A program made the position numbers and the translations under genes. From NCBI GenBank assembly GCA_039978075.1, contig JBDWCA010000008.1, forward strand, positions 62,001 to 126,000: a stretch of DNA of 64,000 nt. Direction: 5' to 3'. Every line of letters starts with the position of its first letter. The stretch's first letter is position 1. The notes beneath the pieces are model-generated. The model made no database searches. It was given only the letters and a program-made list of their open reading frames with translations, and was not told the origin of the DNA. The DNA is from Anderseniella sp039978075 (GTDB taxonomy: Bacteria > Pseudomonadota > Alphaproteobacteria > Rhizobiales > Aestuariivirgaceae). Positions 44,372 through 53,615 of the stretch are shown here, piece after piece.

Positions 44372-46246
44372 ATGAGCACTGATGGCGCCAAGACGTCTGA
44401 TCAACAGGGCAATGGCAACCAGACCATCGTGTCCAGGGGCTACGACTGGCTGGAACGCGGTCTTGAGACAATCTCGGTGCTGCTGCTTTTGAGTGCGGCG
44501 ACCATCGCGGCCATTCAGGTGTTCTACCGATATGTTCTGAACGCGTCCCTGTCCTGGCCGGGTGAGGTTTCACAATGGGCGTTCAGTTGGGCGGTTTTCG
44601 TAGGTATGGCGGTGCTGACCGGCCGAAACAGCCATATCGCTGTCGGTTTTCTACACCGTTTCATTCCATCTTCGGCGCGTGGTGCCCACCTGCTGCTGAT
44701 CCGCTCGGTCATGGTTGCCGCCAGCGTGATGCTGGTTGTTCACGGGATCGACTTCATGAACCGGGCGCTGCAGGTGTCTCCGGCCATGGAATGGCCGCTC
44801 AAATACCTGTTCATGGCAGTGCCGGTGGGTGGCGCGCTGAACCTGGTTTTCCTTGCGAGACCGGATGGCGGGCGCGCTGTTGGGGCCTTGTGCGCGGTGG
44901 TACTGGGGGTCGCCCTCTATTTCGGCCTACGTTATGGCGCTTCACTGGTCTACGGCGAAAGCAGCAGTGCCATCGTTTTGATGATTGTCGGCCTGTCGTT
45001 TATCCTGCTCGAAGTGCCGATAGCATTCGCCCTTTGTTTCGGGGCTTTTGCGGCTTTCGCACCGCTGGGTGACCGGATGCTGGTCATCGTTACCCAGTAC
45101 ATGTCGTCGTCGCTGAACTCTTTCACACTGCTGGCTATCCCGTTTTTCATCATGGCGGCTGCGGTGATGAATGCCGGCGGTGTCACGTCCAGGCTGGTTG
45201 AACTGGCGACCCATCTGGTCGGCCATTTTCGTGGCGGTCTGGGCCAGGCAAACGTCGTGACCAATGTCATGCTGGCCGGGGTGTCAGGGTCGTCCACAGC
45301 AGATGCCTCTGCGATTGCCAAACTGGTTGTCCCGGAAATGGAGAAGCGCGGCTATGACCGGGCATTCGGCTGTGCGCTGACCAGTGCCTCATCCACGCTG
45401 GCAAACCTAATTCCGCCCGGTCTTGGCCTGATCATATACGCCGCGCTTGCCTCGGTTTCGGTCGGCGCACTGTTCGTGGCCACCATCGTGCCGGGCCTGC
45501 TGGCGGCAACGGCATTGTCGGTTGTCGTGTATCTGGTGTCGCGGCACCGTGGGTTCGGCGGTGACCGGGCACGCTCCGGTGCCCGCGAACGTCTGTCGGC
45601 CTTGTGGCTGGCCGTGCCGGCGCTGATGTTGCCGCTGTTGATTGTCGGCGGTGTCCGGTTCGGTGTCTTCACCGCGACCGAGGCTGGCGCCATGGCGTTT
45701 TTCTTCGCCATTGTGTGCGGTTCGCTGGTCTATCGTGGATTGACTGCGGGCAATTTTCTGGCCGCCGTTCGTGAGGCGACCTCTGATACCGTTGCGGTTG
45801 CGATCATCATTGCTGCTGCGGCACCGTTTGCCTGGGTGCTGGCCTTCGAGCAAATGCCGCAAAAGATTGCGACGGCGATGAGTGCCATATCCGACAACAA
45901 GTATGTGCTGTTGTTCCTGATCAACCTGCTGCTGATCTTTGTCGGATTGTTCATGGAGATGATCGCTGCCATGGTGATCCTGGTTCCCATTCTGGTGCCC
46001 GTTGTCATTGCTGCCGGTGTTGATCCCATCCAGTTCGGAATCGTGCTGGTACTAAATCTGGTGATCGGTGCGCTGACCCCGCCGCTTGGCGTGCTGGTGT
46101 TCACAACCGCCCGCGTCGGGGCAGCGGACGTGACGCAGGTGTTCAAGGCAATTCTGCCGTTCATTGCGGCACTGATGGTGGTACTGGCGCTGGTAACCTA
46201 TGTGCCGCAGCTCACCTTGATACCTGTTCAACTGTTTGGTCCGTAA
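44372..46246 (+). CDS. dctQM: Fused TRAP transporter permease (DctQ-DctM)
   Basis: A 624-residue membrane protein joining both TRAP membrane subunits. The first 160 residues are DctQ-like with four helices (SLSWPGEVSQWAFSWAVFVGMAVL being the signature region). After one linker helix, residues about 190-620 are DctM-like (LLAIPFFIMAAAVMNAGGVTSRLVE, MLAGVSGSSTADASAIAKL, TLANLIPPGLGLIIYA). The natural fusion is known in several TRAP systems, including SiaQM. Placed between the binding protein and uxuA, so hexuronate uptake is likely. Confidence 0.94.
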   Translation: MSTDGAKTSDQQGNGNQTIVSRGYDWLERGLETISVLLLLSAATIAAIQVFYRYVLNASLSWPGEVSQWAFSWAVFVGMAVLTGRNSHIAVGFLHRFIPSSARGAHLLLIRSVMVAASVMLVVHGIDFMNRALQVSPAMEWPLKYLFMAVPVGGALNLVFLARPDGGRAVGALCAVVLGVALYFGLRYGASLVYGESSSAIVLMIVGLSFILLEVPIAFALCFGAFAAFAPLGDRMLVIVTQYMSSSLNSFTLLAIPFFIMAAAVMNAGGVTSRLVELATHLVGHFRGGLGQANVVTNVMLAGVSGSSTADASAIAKLVVPEMEKRGYDRAFGCALTSASSTLANLIPPGLGLIIYAALASVSVGALFVATIVPGLLAATALSVVVYLVSRHRGFGGDRARSGARERLSALWLAVPALMLPLLIVGGVRFGVFTATEAGAMAFFFAIVCGSLVYRGLTAGNFLAAVREATSDTVAVAIIIAAAAPFAWVLAFEQMPQKIATAMSAISDNKYVLLFLINLLLIFVGLFMEMIAAMVILVPILVPVVIAAGVDPIQFGIVLVLNLVIGALTPPLGVLVFTTARVGAADVTQVFKAILPFIAALMVVLALVTYVPQLTLIPVQLFGP

Positions 46247-46291
46247 CTCTGGGGGGATTGGATTTGATATCGGAAACAGAGCCTTTTTGCG

Positions 46292-47512
46292 ATGGGTAGT
46301 GCGTCGAGACACAGTCCCATGCGCCAGGGCTGGCGCTGGTATGGACCGGATGCAGGCATATCTCTTGATGTGATCCGTCAGGCCGGTGCAACCGATGTGG
46401 TGAGCGCCCTGCATGATGTGCCGATCGGCGAGGCGTGGACTGCTGCCGGTGTGGCACAACACAAGACCCTGATTGAAGACACACCAGCCGGGCGCACACC
46501 GCTCACATGGTCGGTTGTGGAAAGCATACCTGTTGCTGATGCAATCAAGCGAACCGGAGCTGCGGCCCGCGGTGAAATAGCGGCCTGGATCGCCAGCATG
46601 GAAGCTGTGGCCGGCAATGGCATCTCAACGATCTGTTACAATTTCATGCCTGTGGTCGACTGGACCCGCACCGATCTTGACTATGTAACGCCGACAGGCT
46701 CAACCGCGATGCGGTTCGATCAGGACCGGTTTGCCGCTTTCGATCTGTTTATCCTCATGCGGCCAGAAGCCGTACAGGACTACTCAAGTGACGACGTGGC
46801 CCGAGCACAGGCCGTCTTCAACTCCATGAGCCAGGATGACGTTGACCGGATCGTGACAAATATATCCAGTGCGTTGCCAGGATCAACTGCGGAACCGCTC
46901 ACCATTCCGGAGTTCAGGGACAAGCTGAAAGCGTATGCGGCCATTGATGCTGATGTGTTGCGCAAGAACCTTATCAGTTTCCTGGAAGCCGTCACGCCGG
47001 TTGCCGACAGTCTTGGCGTCAAGCTGACCCTGCATCCTGATGATCCGCCGAGACCGCTGTTTGGTCTGCCCCGTATTGCCTCGACGGAGGAAGATTACGC
47101 TGCGGTTTTTTCTGCGGTCCCGGCGCGTTCAAACGGTATGTGTTTTTGCACCGGCAGTCTCGGCGTCAGCGCCGACAATGATCTGCAGGCCATCGCGCGG
47201 CGGTTTGCCGACCGAATTCATTTCGCCCATCTCAGGGCAACAAAACGCGAAGGCAAAGGCCGCTCTTTCCATGAGGCCGCCCATCTCGAGGGAGATGTTG
47301 ATATGGTTGCGGTCGTGCGCGAACTGATGGCTGAAAACCGAACCAGAAGTCCGGACGAGACGATTGTGTTTCGCCCCGACCACGGACAGCGCATGCTGTC
47401 CGATCTGAACGAAGAAGGAAGCCCTGGCTATCCGGCGGTCGGCCGGCTGCGCGGCCTTGCAGAATTGCGTGGCATCATGGCGGTTCTGGAAACATTGGAC
47501 ATGCCGAATTGA
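46292..47512 (+). CDS. uxuA: Mannonate dehydratase
   Basis: A 406-residue enzyme that dehydrates D-mannonate to 2-keto-3-deoxygluconate in glucuronate breakdown. It shows the family start RQGWRWYGPDAGISLDVIRQAGATDVVSALHDVP, the CYNFMPVVDWTRTDL segment, LTLHPDDPPRPLFGLPRI with metal-binding His and Asp, and FRPDHGQRM near the end. A start at the ATG at 46319 would match the shorter N-terminus of E. coli UxuA; neither site has a strong ribosome site. It lies 45 bases after the TRAP permease. Confidence 0.95.
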   Translation: MGSASRHSPMRQGWRWYGPDAGISLDVIRQAGATDVVSALHDVPIGEAWTAAGVAQHKTLIEDTPAGRTPLTWSVVESIPVADAIKRTGAAARGEIAAWIASMEAVAGNGISTICYNFMPVVDWTRTDLDYVTPTGSTAMRFDQDRFAAFDLFILMRPEAVQDYSSDDVARAQAVFNSMSQDDVDRIVTNISSALPGSTAEPLTIPEFRDKLKAYAAIDADVLRKNLISFLEAVTPVADSLGVKLTLHPDDPPRPLFGLPRIASTEEDYAAVFSAVPARSNGMCFCTGSLGVSADNDLQAIARRFADRIHFAHLRATKREGKGRSFHEAAHLEGDVDMVAVVRELMAENRTRSPDETIVFRPDHGQRMLSDLNEEGSPGYPAVGRLRGLAELRGIMAVLETLDMPN

Positions 47513-47533
47513 AGAAAAATCTGGAGACTGAAC

Positions 47534-48571
47534 TTGGATAGAAACCCGATCAGGCTGGCCGTCATCGGACTTGGGATGGCATCAAAGCCCCATCTGGAAG
47601 CGCTTAAACTGCTGGAACAGCAGATTGAGGTTTCCGGCGTCTACAATCGGAGCAGGGGACGAGCTGAGGACACTGCAGCACAACACGGCTGGCCGGTCTT
47701 TGACAGTGTGGACGCGATCGCTGCGGACAGTTCCACGGACGGGGTAATTGTTCTGACCCCTCCGCATCAGCGCCTGGACATCGTCACAACCCTGGCGGCA
47801 GCGGGCAAACACATCCTGACCGAAAAACCGGTTGAGCGAAGCACGGATGCGGCACGCAAGATCGTCGAAATCTGCGAGGCTGCAAATGTGCACCTGGGCG
47901 TGGTCTTCCAGCATCGCTTCCGCGCCGGGGCCCGACGCCTCTCGGACCTGATCAAAGCCAACCAGTTAGGCAAGATTTCTCTGGTGCGTGCAGATATTCC
48001 GTGGTGGCGGGATCAGGCCTACTACGATGTTCCCGGCCGTGGCACCTATGAACGCGATGGTGGCGGGGTGCTGATCAGTCAGGCAATCCACGTGCTTGAC
48101 CTGCTGCTCAGCCTGACCGGCCCGGCAGAAACCGTGCAGGCATTTTGTGCGACCACGCAGATGCACAAGATGGAGTCGGAAGATTTTGCCAGTGGCGGTA
48201 TCCGGTTTTGCTCCGGGGCTGTTGGGTCTGTGGTTGCTACAACTGCTACCTTTCCCGGAGCAACGGAAAGCATTGTCATCGACGGGACTGAAGCCACCGC
48301 CGTGTTGATGGGCGGCAACCTGAAGGTGGTCTGGCGGGACGGCAGGGAAGAGGAACTGGGCGAGGTGTCAGGCACCGGCGGCGGTGCGGATCCAATGGCG
48401 TTTCCGTGTGACTGGCATCGCGACCTGATTGAGGATTTTGCAGCAGCTGTCCGGGATCAAAGGCCCCCTGTCATAACCGGCCGTGAAGCCCTGCGGGTGC
48501 ATGCGCTGATAGATGCCATGGTGGCCTCTTCGAACTCGGGGTGTATCTCAGACGTGTCTCAGGAAGGGTGA
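47534..48571 (+). CDS. Gfo/Idh/MocA-family oxidoreductase (1)
   Basis: A 345-residue NAD(P)-dependent dehydrogenase with TTG start and GGAG 8 bases before it. The Rossmann motif is VIGLGMASKPHLEAL near residue 9, the EKP motif of the family is TEKPVERS near residue 97, and the C-terminal domain has RGTYERDGGGVLISQAIHVLDLL where the catalytic Lys/His partners lie. Substrates of the family are cyclic or linear sugars and inositols. It is between uxuA and uxaC, so a uronate derivative is likely, but none of the standard glucuronate steps needs it. Confidence 0.9.
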   Translation: MDRNPIRLAVIGLGMASKPHLEALKLLEQQIEVSGVYNRSRGRAEDTAAQHGWPVFDSVDAIAADSSTDGVIVLTPPHQRLDIVTTLAAAGKHILTEKPVERSTDAARKIVEICEAANVHLGVVFQHRFRAGARRLSDLIKANQLGKISLVRADIPWWRDQAYYDVPGRGTYERDGGGVLISQAIHVLDLLLSLTGPAETVQAFCATTQMHKMESEDFASGGIRFCSGAVGSVVATTATFPGATESIVIDGTEATAVLMGGNLKVVWRDGREEELGEVSGTGGGADPMAFPCDWHRDLIEDFAAAVRDQRPPVITGREALRVHALIDAMVASSNSGCISDVSQEG

Positions 48572-48577
48572 GCCAAT

Positions 48578-49609
48578 ATGACTGATCTGTTCAAGTTCGC
48601 AGCCCTTGGGCTTGATCATCGCCATGTATACGGGATGGCGGCGGGGATGATCGACGCCGAGTGCCGTTTTGCCGGGTTCTGGACCGATGGCAATCCACAG
48701 CCATTGCAGGGTTTCAGCAAACGATTTCCGGATGTGCCCAGACATGTGGACCGGCAACAGATACTGGATGATCCCGAGATCAAGCTGGTGCTGATATCAT
48801 CGGCACCGCACACCCGTGCCGACCTGGCCATTGAAGCGATGCAGCATGGCAAGGATGTCATGACGGATAAGCCGGGCTGTATTTCGCTGGCTGAACTTGA
48901 CCGCATTCGCGAGACGGTGGCTGAGACAGGCCGCATCTGGTCAGTCAACTTTTCCGAGCGCTTCGAGGTTCGTGCTGTCACCACTGCAACCGAACTGGTT
49001 CACCAGGGACGTATCGGCGACGTGGTGCAAACCATGGGCATAGGTCCGCACCGGCTGAATGCGGCAACGCGACCAGGCTGGTTTTTCGACAATCGGCTTT
49101 ATGGCGGTATCCTGACTGACATCGCGTCGCACCAGATCGACCAGTTCCTGCATTTCGCCAGCCTGGACGATGCAGACATCGTCCATTCGGCGATCGGCAA
49201 CTTCAACAATCCTGACCATCTGCGGTTTGAGGATTTTGGTGAAATCAATCTGACCGGGGGCAGGGCACAAGCCTATATCCGGGTGGACTGGTACACCCCT
49301 GATGCATTGCCGAACTGGGGCGACGGGCGATTGTTTATCCTGGGTACGGATGGTTACATCGAGTTGCGCAAGTATGTCGATGTGGCCGGCCGCGACGGGA
49401 CCGATCACCTGTTCCTGGTCAATGGCGAGCGCTGCGAGTACATGGATTGCAGCAAAGCCGAACTGCCGTACTCCAGTGATCTGGCCCGTGATGTCCTGGA
49501 ACGCACTGAAACCGCATGCTCTCAGAGCCATACGTTCAAGGTGTGCGAGCTTGCGCTTCAGGCGCAAAGTCAGGCAGTGCGTCGAGGCGGCCTTGCAGAT
49601 GAGACGTAA
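48578..49609 (+). CDS. Gfo/Idh/MocA-family oxidoreductase (2)
   Basis: A 343-residue dehydrogenase of the same superfamily as its upstream neighbour, 6 bases away, but clearly different in sequence. The N-terminus FAALGLDHRHVYGMAAG has an altered dinucleotide motif (LGLDHRH), which may mean weaker or different cofactor binding. The motif EKP is DKPGCIS here, near residue 93, and GGILTDIASHQIDQFLHF is the catalytic-domain signature. It may act with the first enzyme on a uronate-related sugar or be a subunit partner. Role unknown. Confidence 0.88.
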   Translation: MTDLFKFAALGLDHRHVYGMAAGMIDAECRFAGFWTDGNPQPLQGFSKRFPDVPRHVDRQQILDDPEIKLVLISSAPHTRADLAIEAMQHGKDVMTDKPGCISLAELDRIRETVAETGRIWSVNFSERFEVRAVTTATELVHQGRIGDVVQTMGIGPHRLNAATRPGWFFDNRLYGGILTDIASHQIDQFLHFASLDDADIVHSAIGNFNNPDHLRFEDFGEINLTGGRAQAYIRVDWYTPDALPNWGDGRLFILGTDGYIELRKYVDVAGRDGTDHLFLVNGERCEYMDCSKAELPYSSDLARDVLERTETACSQSHTFKVCELALQAQSQAVRRGGLADET

Positions 49610-49633
49610 AACCATGTCATCTGGTGGATTGTG

Positions 49634-51037
49634 ATGTTGCTGCATGAAGACCGGTTGTTTCCGGCTGACCCCGATACCAGGGCCATTACCCGCCGCTTGT
49701 TTGCCGAGATCACGGACCTGCCGCTGATCTGCCCGCACGGCCACACGGACCCGGCCTGGTTTGCTGACAACGATGAGTTTCCTGACCCGGCGCAACTGCT
49801 TATCGTGCCGGATCACTACGTGCTCAGAATGCTGGTCTCACAAGGGGTCGATTACAAAGCGCTCGGTATTGCCGGCCTGGATGGCGAACCGGGCGAAACT
49901 GACGGACGCAAGATCTGGCGGCTGTTTGCGGAGCATTATCACCTGTTCCGGTCCACGCCGACACGGTTGTGGCTGGATCATACGCTGCAGGAATTGTTCG
50001 GCATCGACGTGCCGCTCAACGCCTCAACTGCCGATGCCTGTTATGATCAGATTTCAGACTGCCTGACCCAGCATGCATTTCGCCCGCGCGCACTGTTCGA
50101 CAGGTTCAGGATTGAAGTGATCACGACAACTGAAAGCCCCATCGATGATCTGAGGCATCACCAGACCATTCAGGACAGTGGATGGAACGGAAGGGTGATA
50201 ACCGCCTATCGGCCGGACCCGGTTGTTGATCCGGACTTCGAAGGATTTGCGGAGAACCTGAAAGAGCTGGGTGAGCTCACTGACGAAGACACCGGTACAT
50301 GGCCGGGTTATCTTGCAGCACACCGCAAGCGCCGGGCATTTTTCGCTTCGATGGGTGCAACATCTACGGATCATGGGCATCCCACGGCCCGCACCGCTGA
50401 TATCGGCGGTGCAGCAGCAGAACAGCTCTTCCACCGTGTTACCCAGGGTGACGCATCAGGCGATGACAAGGAACTGTTCCGGGCCCAGATGCTCACTGAA
50501 ATGGCAGCCATGAGTTGTGATGATGGATTGGTCATGCAGATCCATGCCGGTTCGCATCGCAATCACAACAAGCAGGTGTTCGACCTGTATGGCCGGGACA
50601 GGGGTTTCGATATTCCAACCCAGACCAATTATGTTTCAGCGCTCAAGCCGCTGCTTGACCGGTTCGGCATGGACCCGCGCCTGTCCATCATACTGTTCAC
50701 GCTGGACGAGACGGCATATTCGCGAGAACTCGCCCCGCTTGCCGGTGCCTATCCGTGCCTGAAACTTGGTCCGGCATGGTGGTTCTTCGACAGTGCAGAC
50801 GGCATGCTGCGCTATCGCGAGCAGGTTACCGAAACGGCGGGATACTATAACACTGCCGGTTTCAACGATGATACGCGCGCCTTCCCGTCGATCCCGGCCC
50901 GACATGATGTGGCTCGACGTATCGACTGTGCGTTTCTGGCGAGGCAGGTAGCCGAACACCGCCTCCGCGAAGATGAAGCGCGCGAGGTGGTGATTGATCT
51001 TGCATATGGCCTCGCGAAGAAGTCCTACAACTTATGA
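49634..51037 (+). CDS. uxaC: Glucuronate isomerase
   Basis: A 467-residue enzyme of the uronate isomerase family in the amidohydrolase superfamily. It interconverts D-glucuronate and D-fructuronate (or galacturonate and tagaturonate). Features: LICPHGHTDPAWFADN with metal-site His residues near residue 35, TTESPIDDL, MQIHAGSHRNHN, and KLGPAWWFFDSADGMLRYREQVTETAGYYNTAGFNDDTRAF. A GTG immediately before the chosen ATG is an alternative. It overlaps no neighbour and is 25 bases after the second MocA gene. Confidence 0.95.
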   Translation: MLLHEDRLFPADPDTRAITRRLFAEITDLPLICPHGHTDPAWFADNDEFPDPAQLLIVPDHYVLRMLVSQGVDYKALGIAGLDGEPGETDGRKIWRLFAEHYHLFRSTPTRLWLDHTLQELFGIDVPLNASTADACYDQISDCLTQHAFRPRALFDRFRIEVITTTESPIDDLRHHQTIQDSGWNGRVITAYRPDPVVDPDFEGFAENLKELGELTDEDTGTWPGYLAAHRKRRAFFASMGATSTDHGHPTARTADIGGAAAEQLFHRVTQGDASGDDKELFRAQMLTEMAAMSCDDGLVMQIHAGSHRNHNKQVFDLYGRDRGFDIPTQTNYVSALKPLLDRFGMDPRLSIILFTLDETAYSRELAPLAGAYPCLKLGPAWWFFDSADGMLRYREQVTETAGYYNTAGFNDDTRAFPSIPARHDVARRIDCAFLARQVAEHRLREDEAREVVIDLAYGLAKKSYNL

Positions 51038-51065
51038 AACCGACGGTGAGCAAGGATACCAACTG

Positions 51066-52517
51066 ATGCGTCTCAGCATGAAGACAATTGCTGCTGCACG
51101 CGCACAGACGTTCGCGTATGAGCGTACTGAATTGTCGGCAGGTATAGTGCATCTTGGCGTAGGGGCGTTTCATCGGGCGCACCAGGCGGTTTATGTGGAC
51201 GACATACTGGCCCAAAATCCCGATTGGGCCATCGTCGGTGCGTCGCTGCGCAGCAGTTCTGCTGCCGAGGCTCTGAACCCGCAGGATGGATTATACAGCC
51301 TGACGATAAATGGTTCGTCAGAATCGCGATCACGCATTGTCGGCAGCCTGCTCGAGGTGATTGATGCCAGTGCCGGACCTGAAGTACTGTTGCAACGCAT
51401 GGCTGACCCTGCAACCCGCATTGTTTCTTTGACGATAACCGAAAAGGGCTACTGCATCGATCCTGCCACCGGTCGTCTTGATCGGAAACATCCTGATATT
51501 GCGGCAGACCTGGAAACGCCCGGCAGGCCGTGCTCCGCCATCGGTATCATCGTGGAAGCGCTGAGGCTGAGAAAATTGTCGGGCGCGGGTCCGTTCACCG
51601 TTCTGTGCTGCGACAACCTGCCGGAAAACGGGCGGGTAACCCGCAACGTTGTGACGGAAATGGCCAGCTTGCAGGATGCCGTGCTGAGTGACTGGATCGA
51701 GAACAATGCCACCTTCCCATCAACAATGGTGGACCGCATCGTTCCTGCAACCACGAAGGATGATACCGATGCCGTCAATGCTGGAACGGGTGTGGTTGAT
51801 GCGGCTCCGGTTGTCACCGAGCCATTTTCCCAATGGGTTGTGGAGGATCGGTTTTGTGCCGGGCGCCCGCCCTGGGAGGACGCCGGTGTTACGTTTGTCG
51901 ATGATGTACGTCCATTTGAGGAGATGAAACTCAGACTGCTCAACGGCAGCCATTCCACTCTCGCGTATCTCGGGTACCTGGCAGGCCATGAAACCGTTGC
52001 CGATGCGATAGGCGACCCGGAGCTTCATGCGCTGGTGCATGACATGATGACACTGGAGGTTATTCCCACACTGGAGATGCCGACCGGTGTCGATCTGTTC
52101 GCCTACCGGGATGCGCTGTTGCATCGCTTTGCCAATCGGAGCCTTAAACACCGGACATGGCAGATTGCCATGGACGGGTCACAGAAACTCCCGCAACGGT
52201 TGCTGTCAACGATCCAGGATCGCCTCGCGGCAGGTCAGCCAATTGACAGGCTCGTCTGCGGTGTTGCCGGGTGGATGCGCTACGTTACCGGAACGGACAT
52301 GTCCGGCAATCCGATTGATGTTCGCGATCCACTGGCGGACGAACTCAAGGTTATTGGCGCGCGCGCCGGGAACAATTCGGAAAAGCTAGTCAAAGCCTAC
52401 GCCGGTGTCGGTTCGGTTTTTGGCCCCGACCTGGTTGAGGAGCCGGTCTTCCTGCACGCGGTTACGCAGGCGCTGGAAAACCTGAACAACAGGTGGAAGC
52501 GACAAACCAGCGATTGA
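51066..52517 (+). CDS. uxuB: Mannitol dehydrogenase-family oxidoreductase, likely D-mannonate oxidoreductase
   Basis: A 483-residue NAD-dependent long-chain polyol dehydrogenase. Start chosen at the ATG at 51066 after an AAGGA site. The Rossmann part begins IVHLGVGAFHRAHQAVYVDD near residue 25; CCDNLPENG and VEDRFCAGRPPWEDAG follow; the catalytic domain has LLNGSHSTLAYLGYLAG with the Lys/Asn/His environment of the family. In this cluster it most likely reduces fructuronate to mannonate, linking UxaC to UxuA. Tagaturonate reductase is possible from family alone. Confidence 0.9.
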   Translation: MRLSMKTIAAARAQTFAYERTELSAGIVHLGVGAFHRAHQAVYVDDILAQNPDWAIVGASLRSSSAAEALNPQDGLYSLTINGSSESRSRIVGSLLEVIDASAGPEVLLQRMADPATRIVSLTITEKGYCIDPATGRLDRKHPDIAADLETPGRPCSAIGIIVEALRLRKLSGAGPFTVLCCDNLPENGRVTRNVVTEMASLQDAVLSDWIENNATFPSTMVDRIVPATTKDDTDAVNAGTGVVDAAPVVTEPFSQWVVEDRFCAGRPPWEDAGVTFVDDVRPFEEMKLRLLNGSHSTLAYLGYLAGHETVADAIGDPELHALVHDMMTLEVIPTLEMPTGVDLFAYRDALLHRFANRSLKHRTWQIAMDGSQKLPQRLLSTIQDRLAAGQPIDRLVCGVAGWMRYVTGTDMSGNPIDVRDPLADELKVIGARAGNNSEKLVKAYAGVGSVFGPDLVEEPVFLHAVTQALENLNNRWKRQTSD

Positions 52518-52533
52518 TTGAACCTGCATCGCG

Positions 52534-53421
52534 CTAGCCACCCTTGCTCTCGTGCCATCGGGCCTTGTCGAAGGCTACATGGTCACCGAAGTAGTCGATG
52601 GTGGGCGTATCAGTGGGCAAGGTCGCGGCAGAATAGTGCGTTGTGGCACTGTCCATCAGGCGCGTGTGCTGTTGCCGGCCGACCCAGGGTTCTGCGGGCA
52701 TCAGCGTGCTTGAACGCTGCACGACGTCCCAGATGTAGTAATGATGCGGCACCACCACTTTCGGCTGCAGGCGGTCGATGATCTCCTGGGTGTGGTGGAA
52801 GCCCATGACGTGCTGGGACTCATCAACCGGCAACAAGGCGATATCAATATGCCCGACCGCATCCCAGACCTCGTCCGGCGGATTGTGCCGGTTATCGCCC
52901 CAGTGCAGAATACGCAAGCCGCCGGTTTCGACGATGATCAGGCAATTGTCCCAGGAGCGCGGATTGTTCGGTGGTTCGATATCCACATTGCCGAATTCCC
53001 TGATGATTTTCTTGAAATCATAGCTGGCGCTGGAACTGTCGGTGGCGTGCTTGTCTGCGATACCGGTGATGCGCATGTCTGAAAATTCGTAAACGCCGAT
53101 GAGCCGATCGAGCAGCACATGCGCATCGAGGCGGTGCAGGGCGTCATGGTCAAAATGTGCGTGGGTCGCGACACCGATGTCGACGGCGGTTTTGGGGAAA
53201 TCGTAAAAGTACCAGTCCCACCGGCGTGTCGGGAGGTTGCGCCACGGATCCAGCATGACAGTGAGGCCGGAAGGCGAGGTGATCTGGAAAGCCGAACTGC
53301 CATAATAGCTGAGAGCAACGATCTGGTCCGGGGCAGGGCGCTCGCTCCACTGGTGCTCGATCATGGTGTTGTGGTTGGTGCGCAGTTGCCAGGACTGAAG
53401 ACCTTCGTCGATGTCACCCAT
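52534..53421 (-). CDS. MBL-fold metallohydrolase (UlaG-like)
   Basis: A 295-residue enzyme of the metallo-beta-lactamase fold. I chose the ATG at 53421 with GGAGAAG upstream. The metal motif is THAHFDHDALH near residue 97; later ligands are in LHWGDNRHN and VPHHYYIWD. UlaG-type members open ascorbate-6-phosphate lactone; others cleave diverse esters and phosphodiesters. It ends 16 bases from the convergent uxuB gene and may act on a uronic acid lactone, but this is context only. No signal peptide. Confidence 0.85.
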   Translation of the reverse strand: MGDIDEGLQSWQLRTNHNTMIEHQWSERPAPDQIVALSYYGSSAFQITSPSGLTVMLDPWRNLPTRRWDWYFYDFPKTAVDIGVATHAHFDHDALHRLDAHVLLDRLIGVYEFSDMRITGIADKHATDSSSASYDFKKIIREFGNVDIEPPNNPRSWDNCLIIVETGGLRILHWGDNRHNPPDEVWDAVGHIDIALLPVDESQHVMGFHHTQEIIDRLQPKVVVPHHYYIWDVVQRSSTLMPAEPWVGRQQHTRLMDSATTHYSAATLPTDTPTIDYFGDHVAFDKARWHESKGG

Positions 53422-53453
53422 TTGGCTTCTCCGGATTGAAAGTAAACCCAAGT

Positions 53454-53550
53454 CTGTTTGTCAGCATAGGTAACCGGCGACAACGTTGCCAGCCGGGGGA
53501 TAATCAGCAGGGCGAGTTATGCACAAAAACAAACAGGACTGATTGTTTGT
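53454..53550. promoter_or_regulatory. Repeated ACAAACAG/CTGTTTGT half-sites, possible TetR operator
   Basis: The region between the MBL-fold gene and the TetR gene holds an inverted repeat ACAAACA (53529-53535) / TGTTTGT (53544-53550) with an 8-base spacer, plus a third half-site CTGTTTGT at 53454-53461. The repeat ends about 66 bases before the TetR start. TetR proteins commonly bind such symmetric sites to repress their own promoter. Confidence 0.5.
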
Positions 53551-53615
53551 GGACATTGAGGCGGAATTCAGCCTAGGCTTGGTCAGTGAGCAGTGTCAGG
53601 GCTGGTAGGGTGGTT

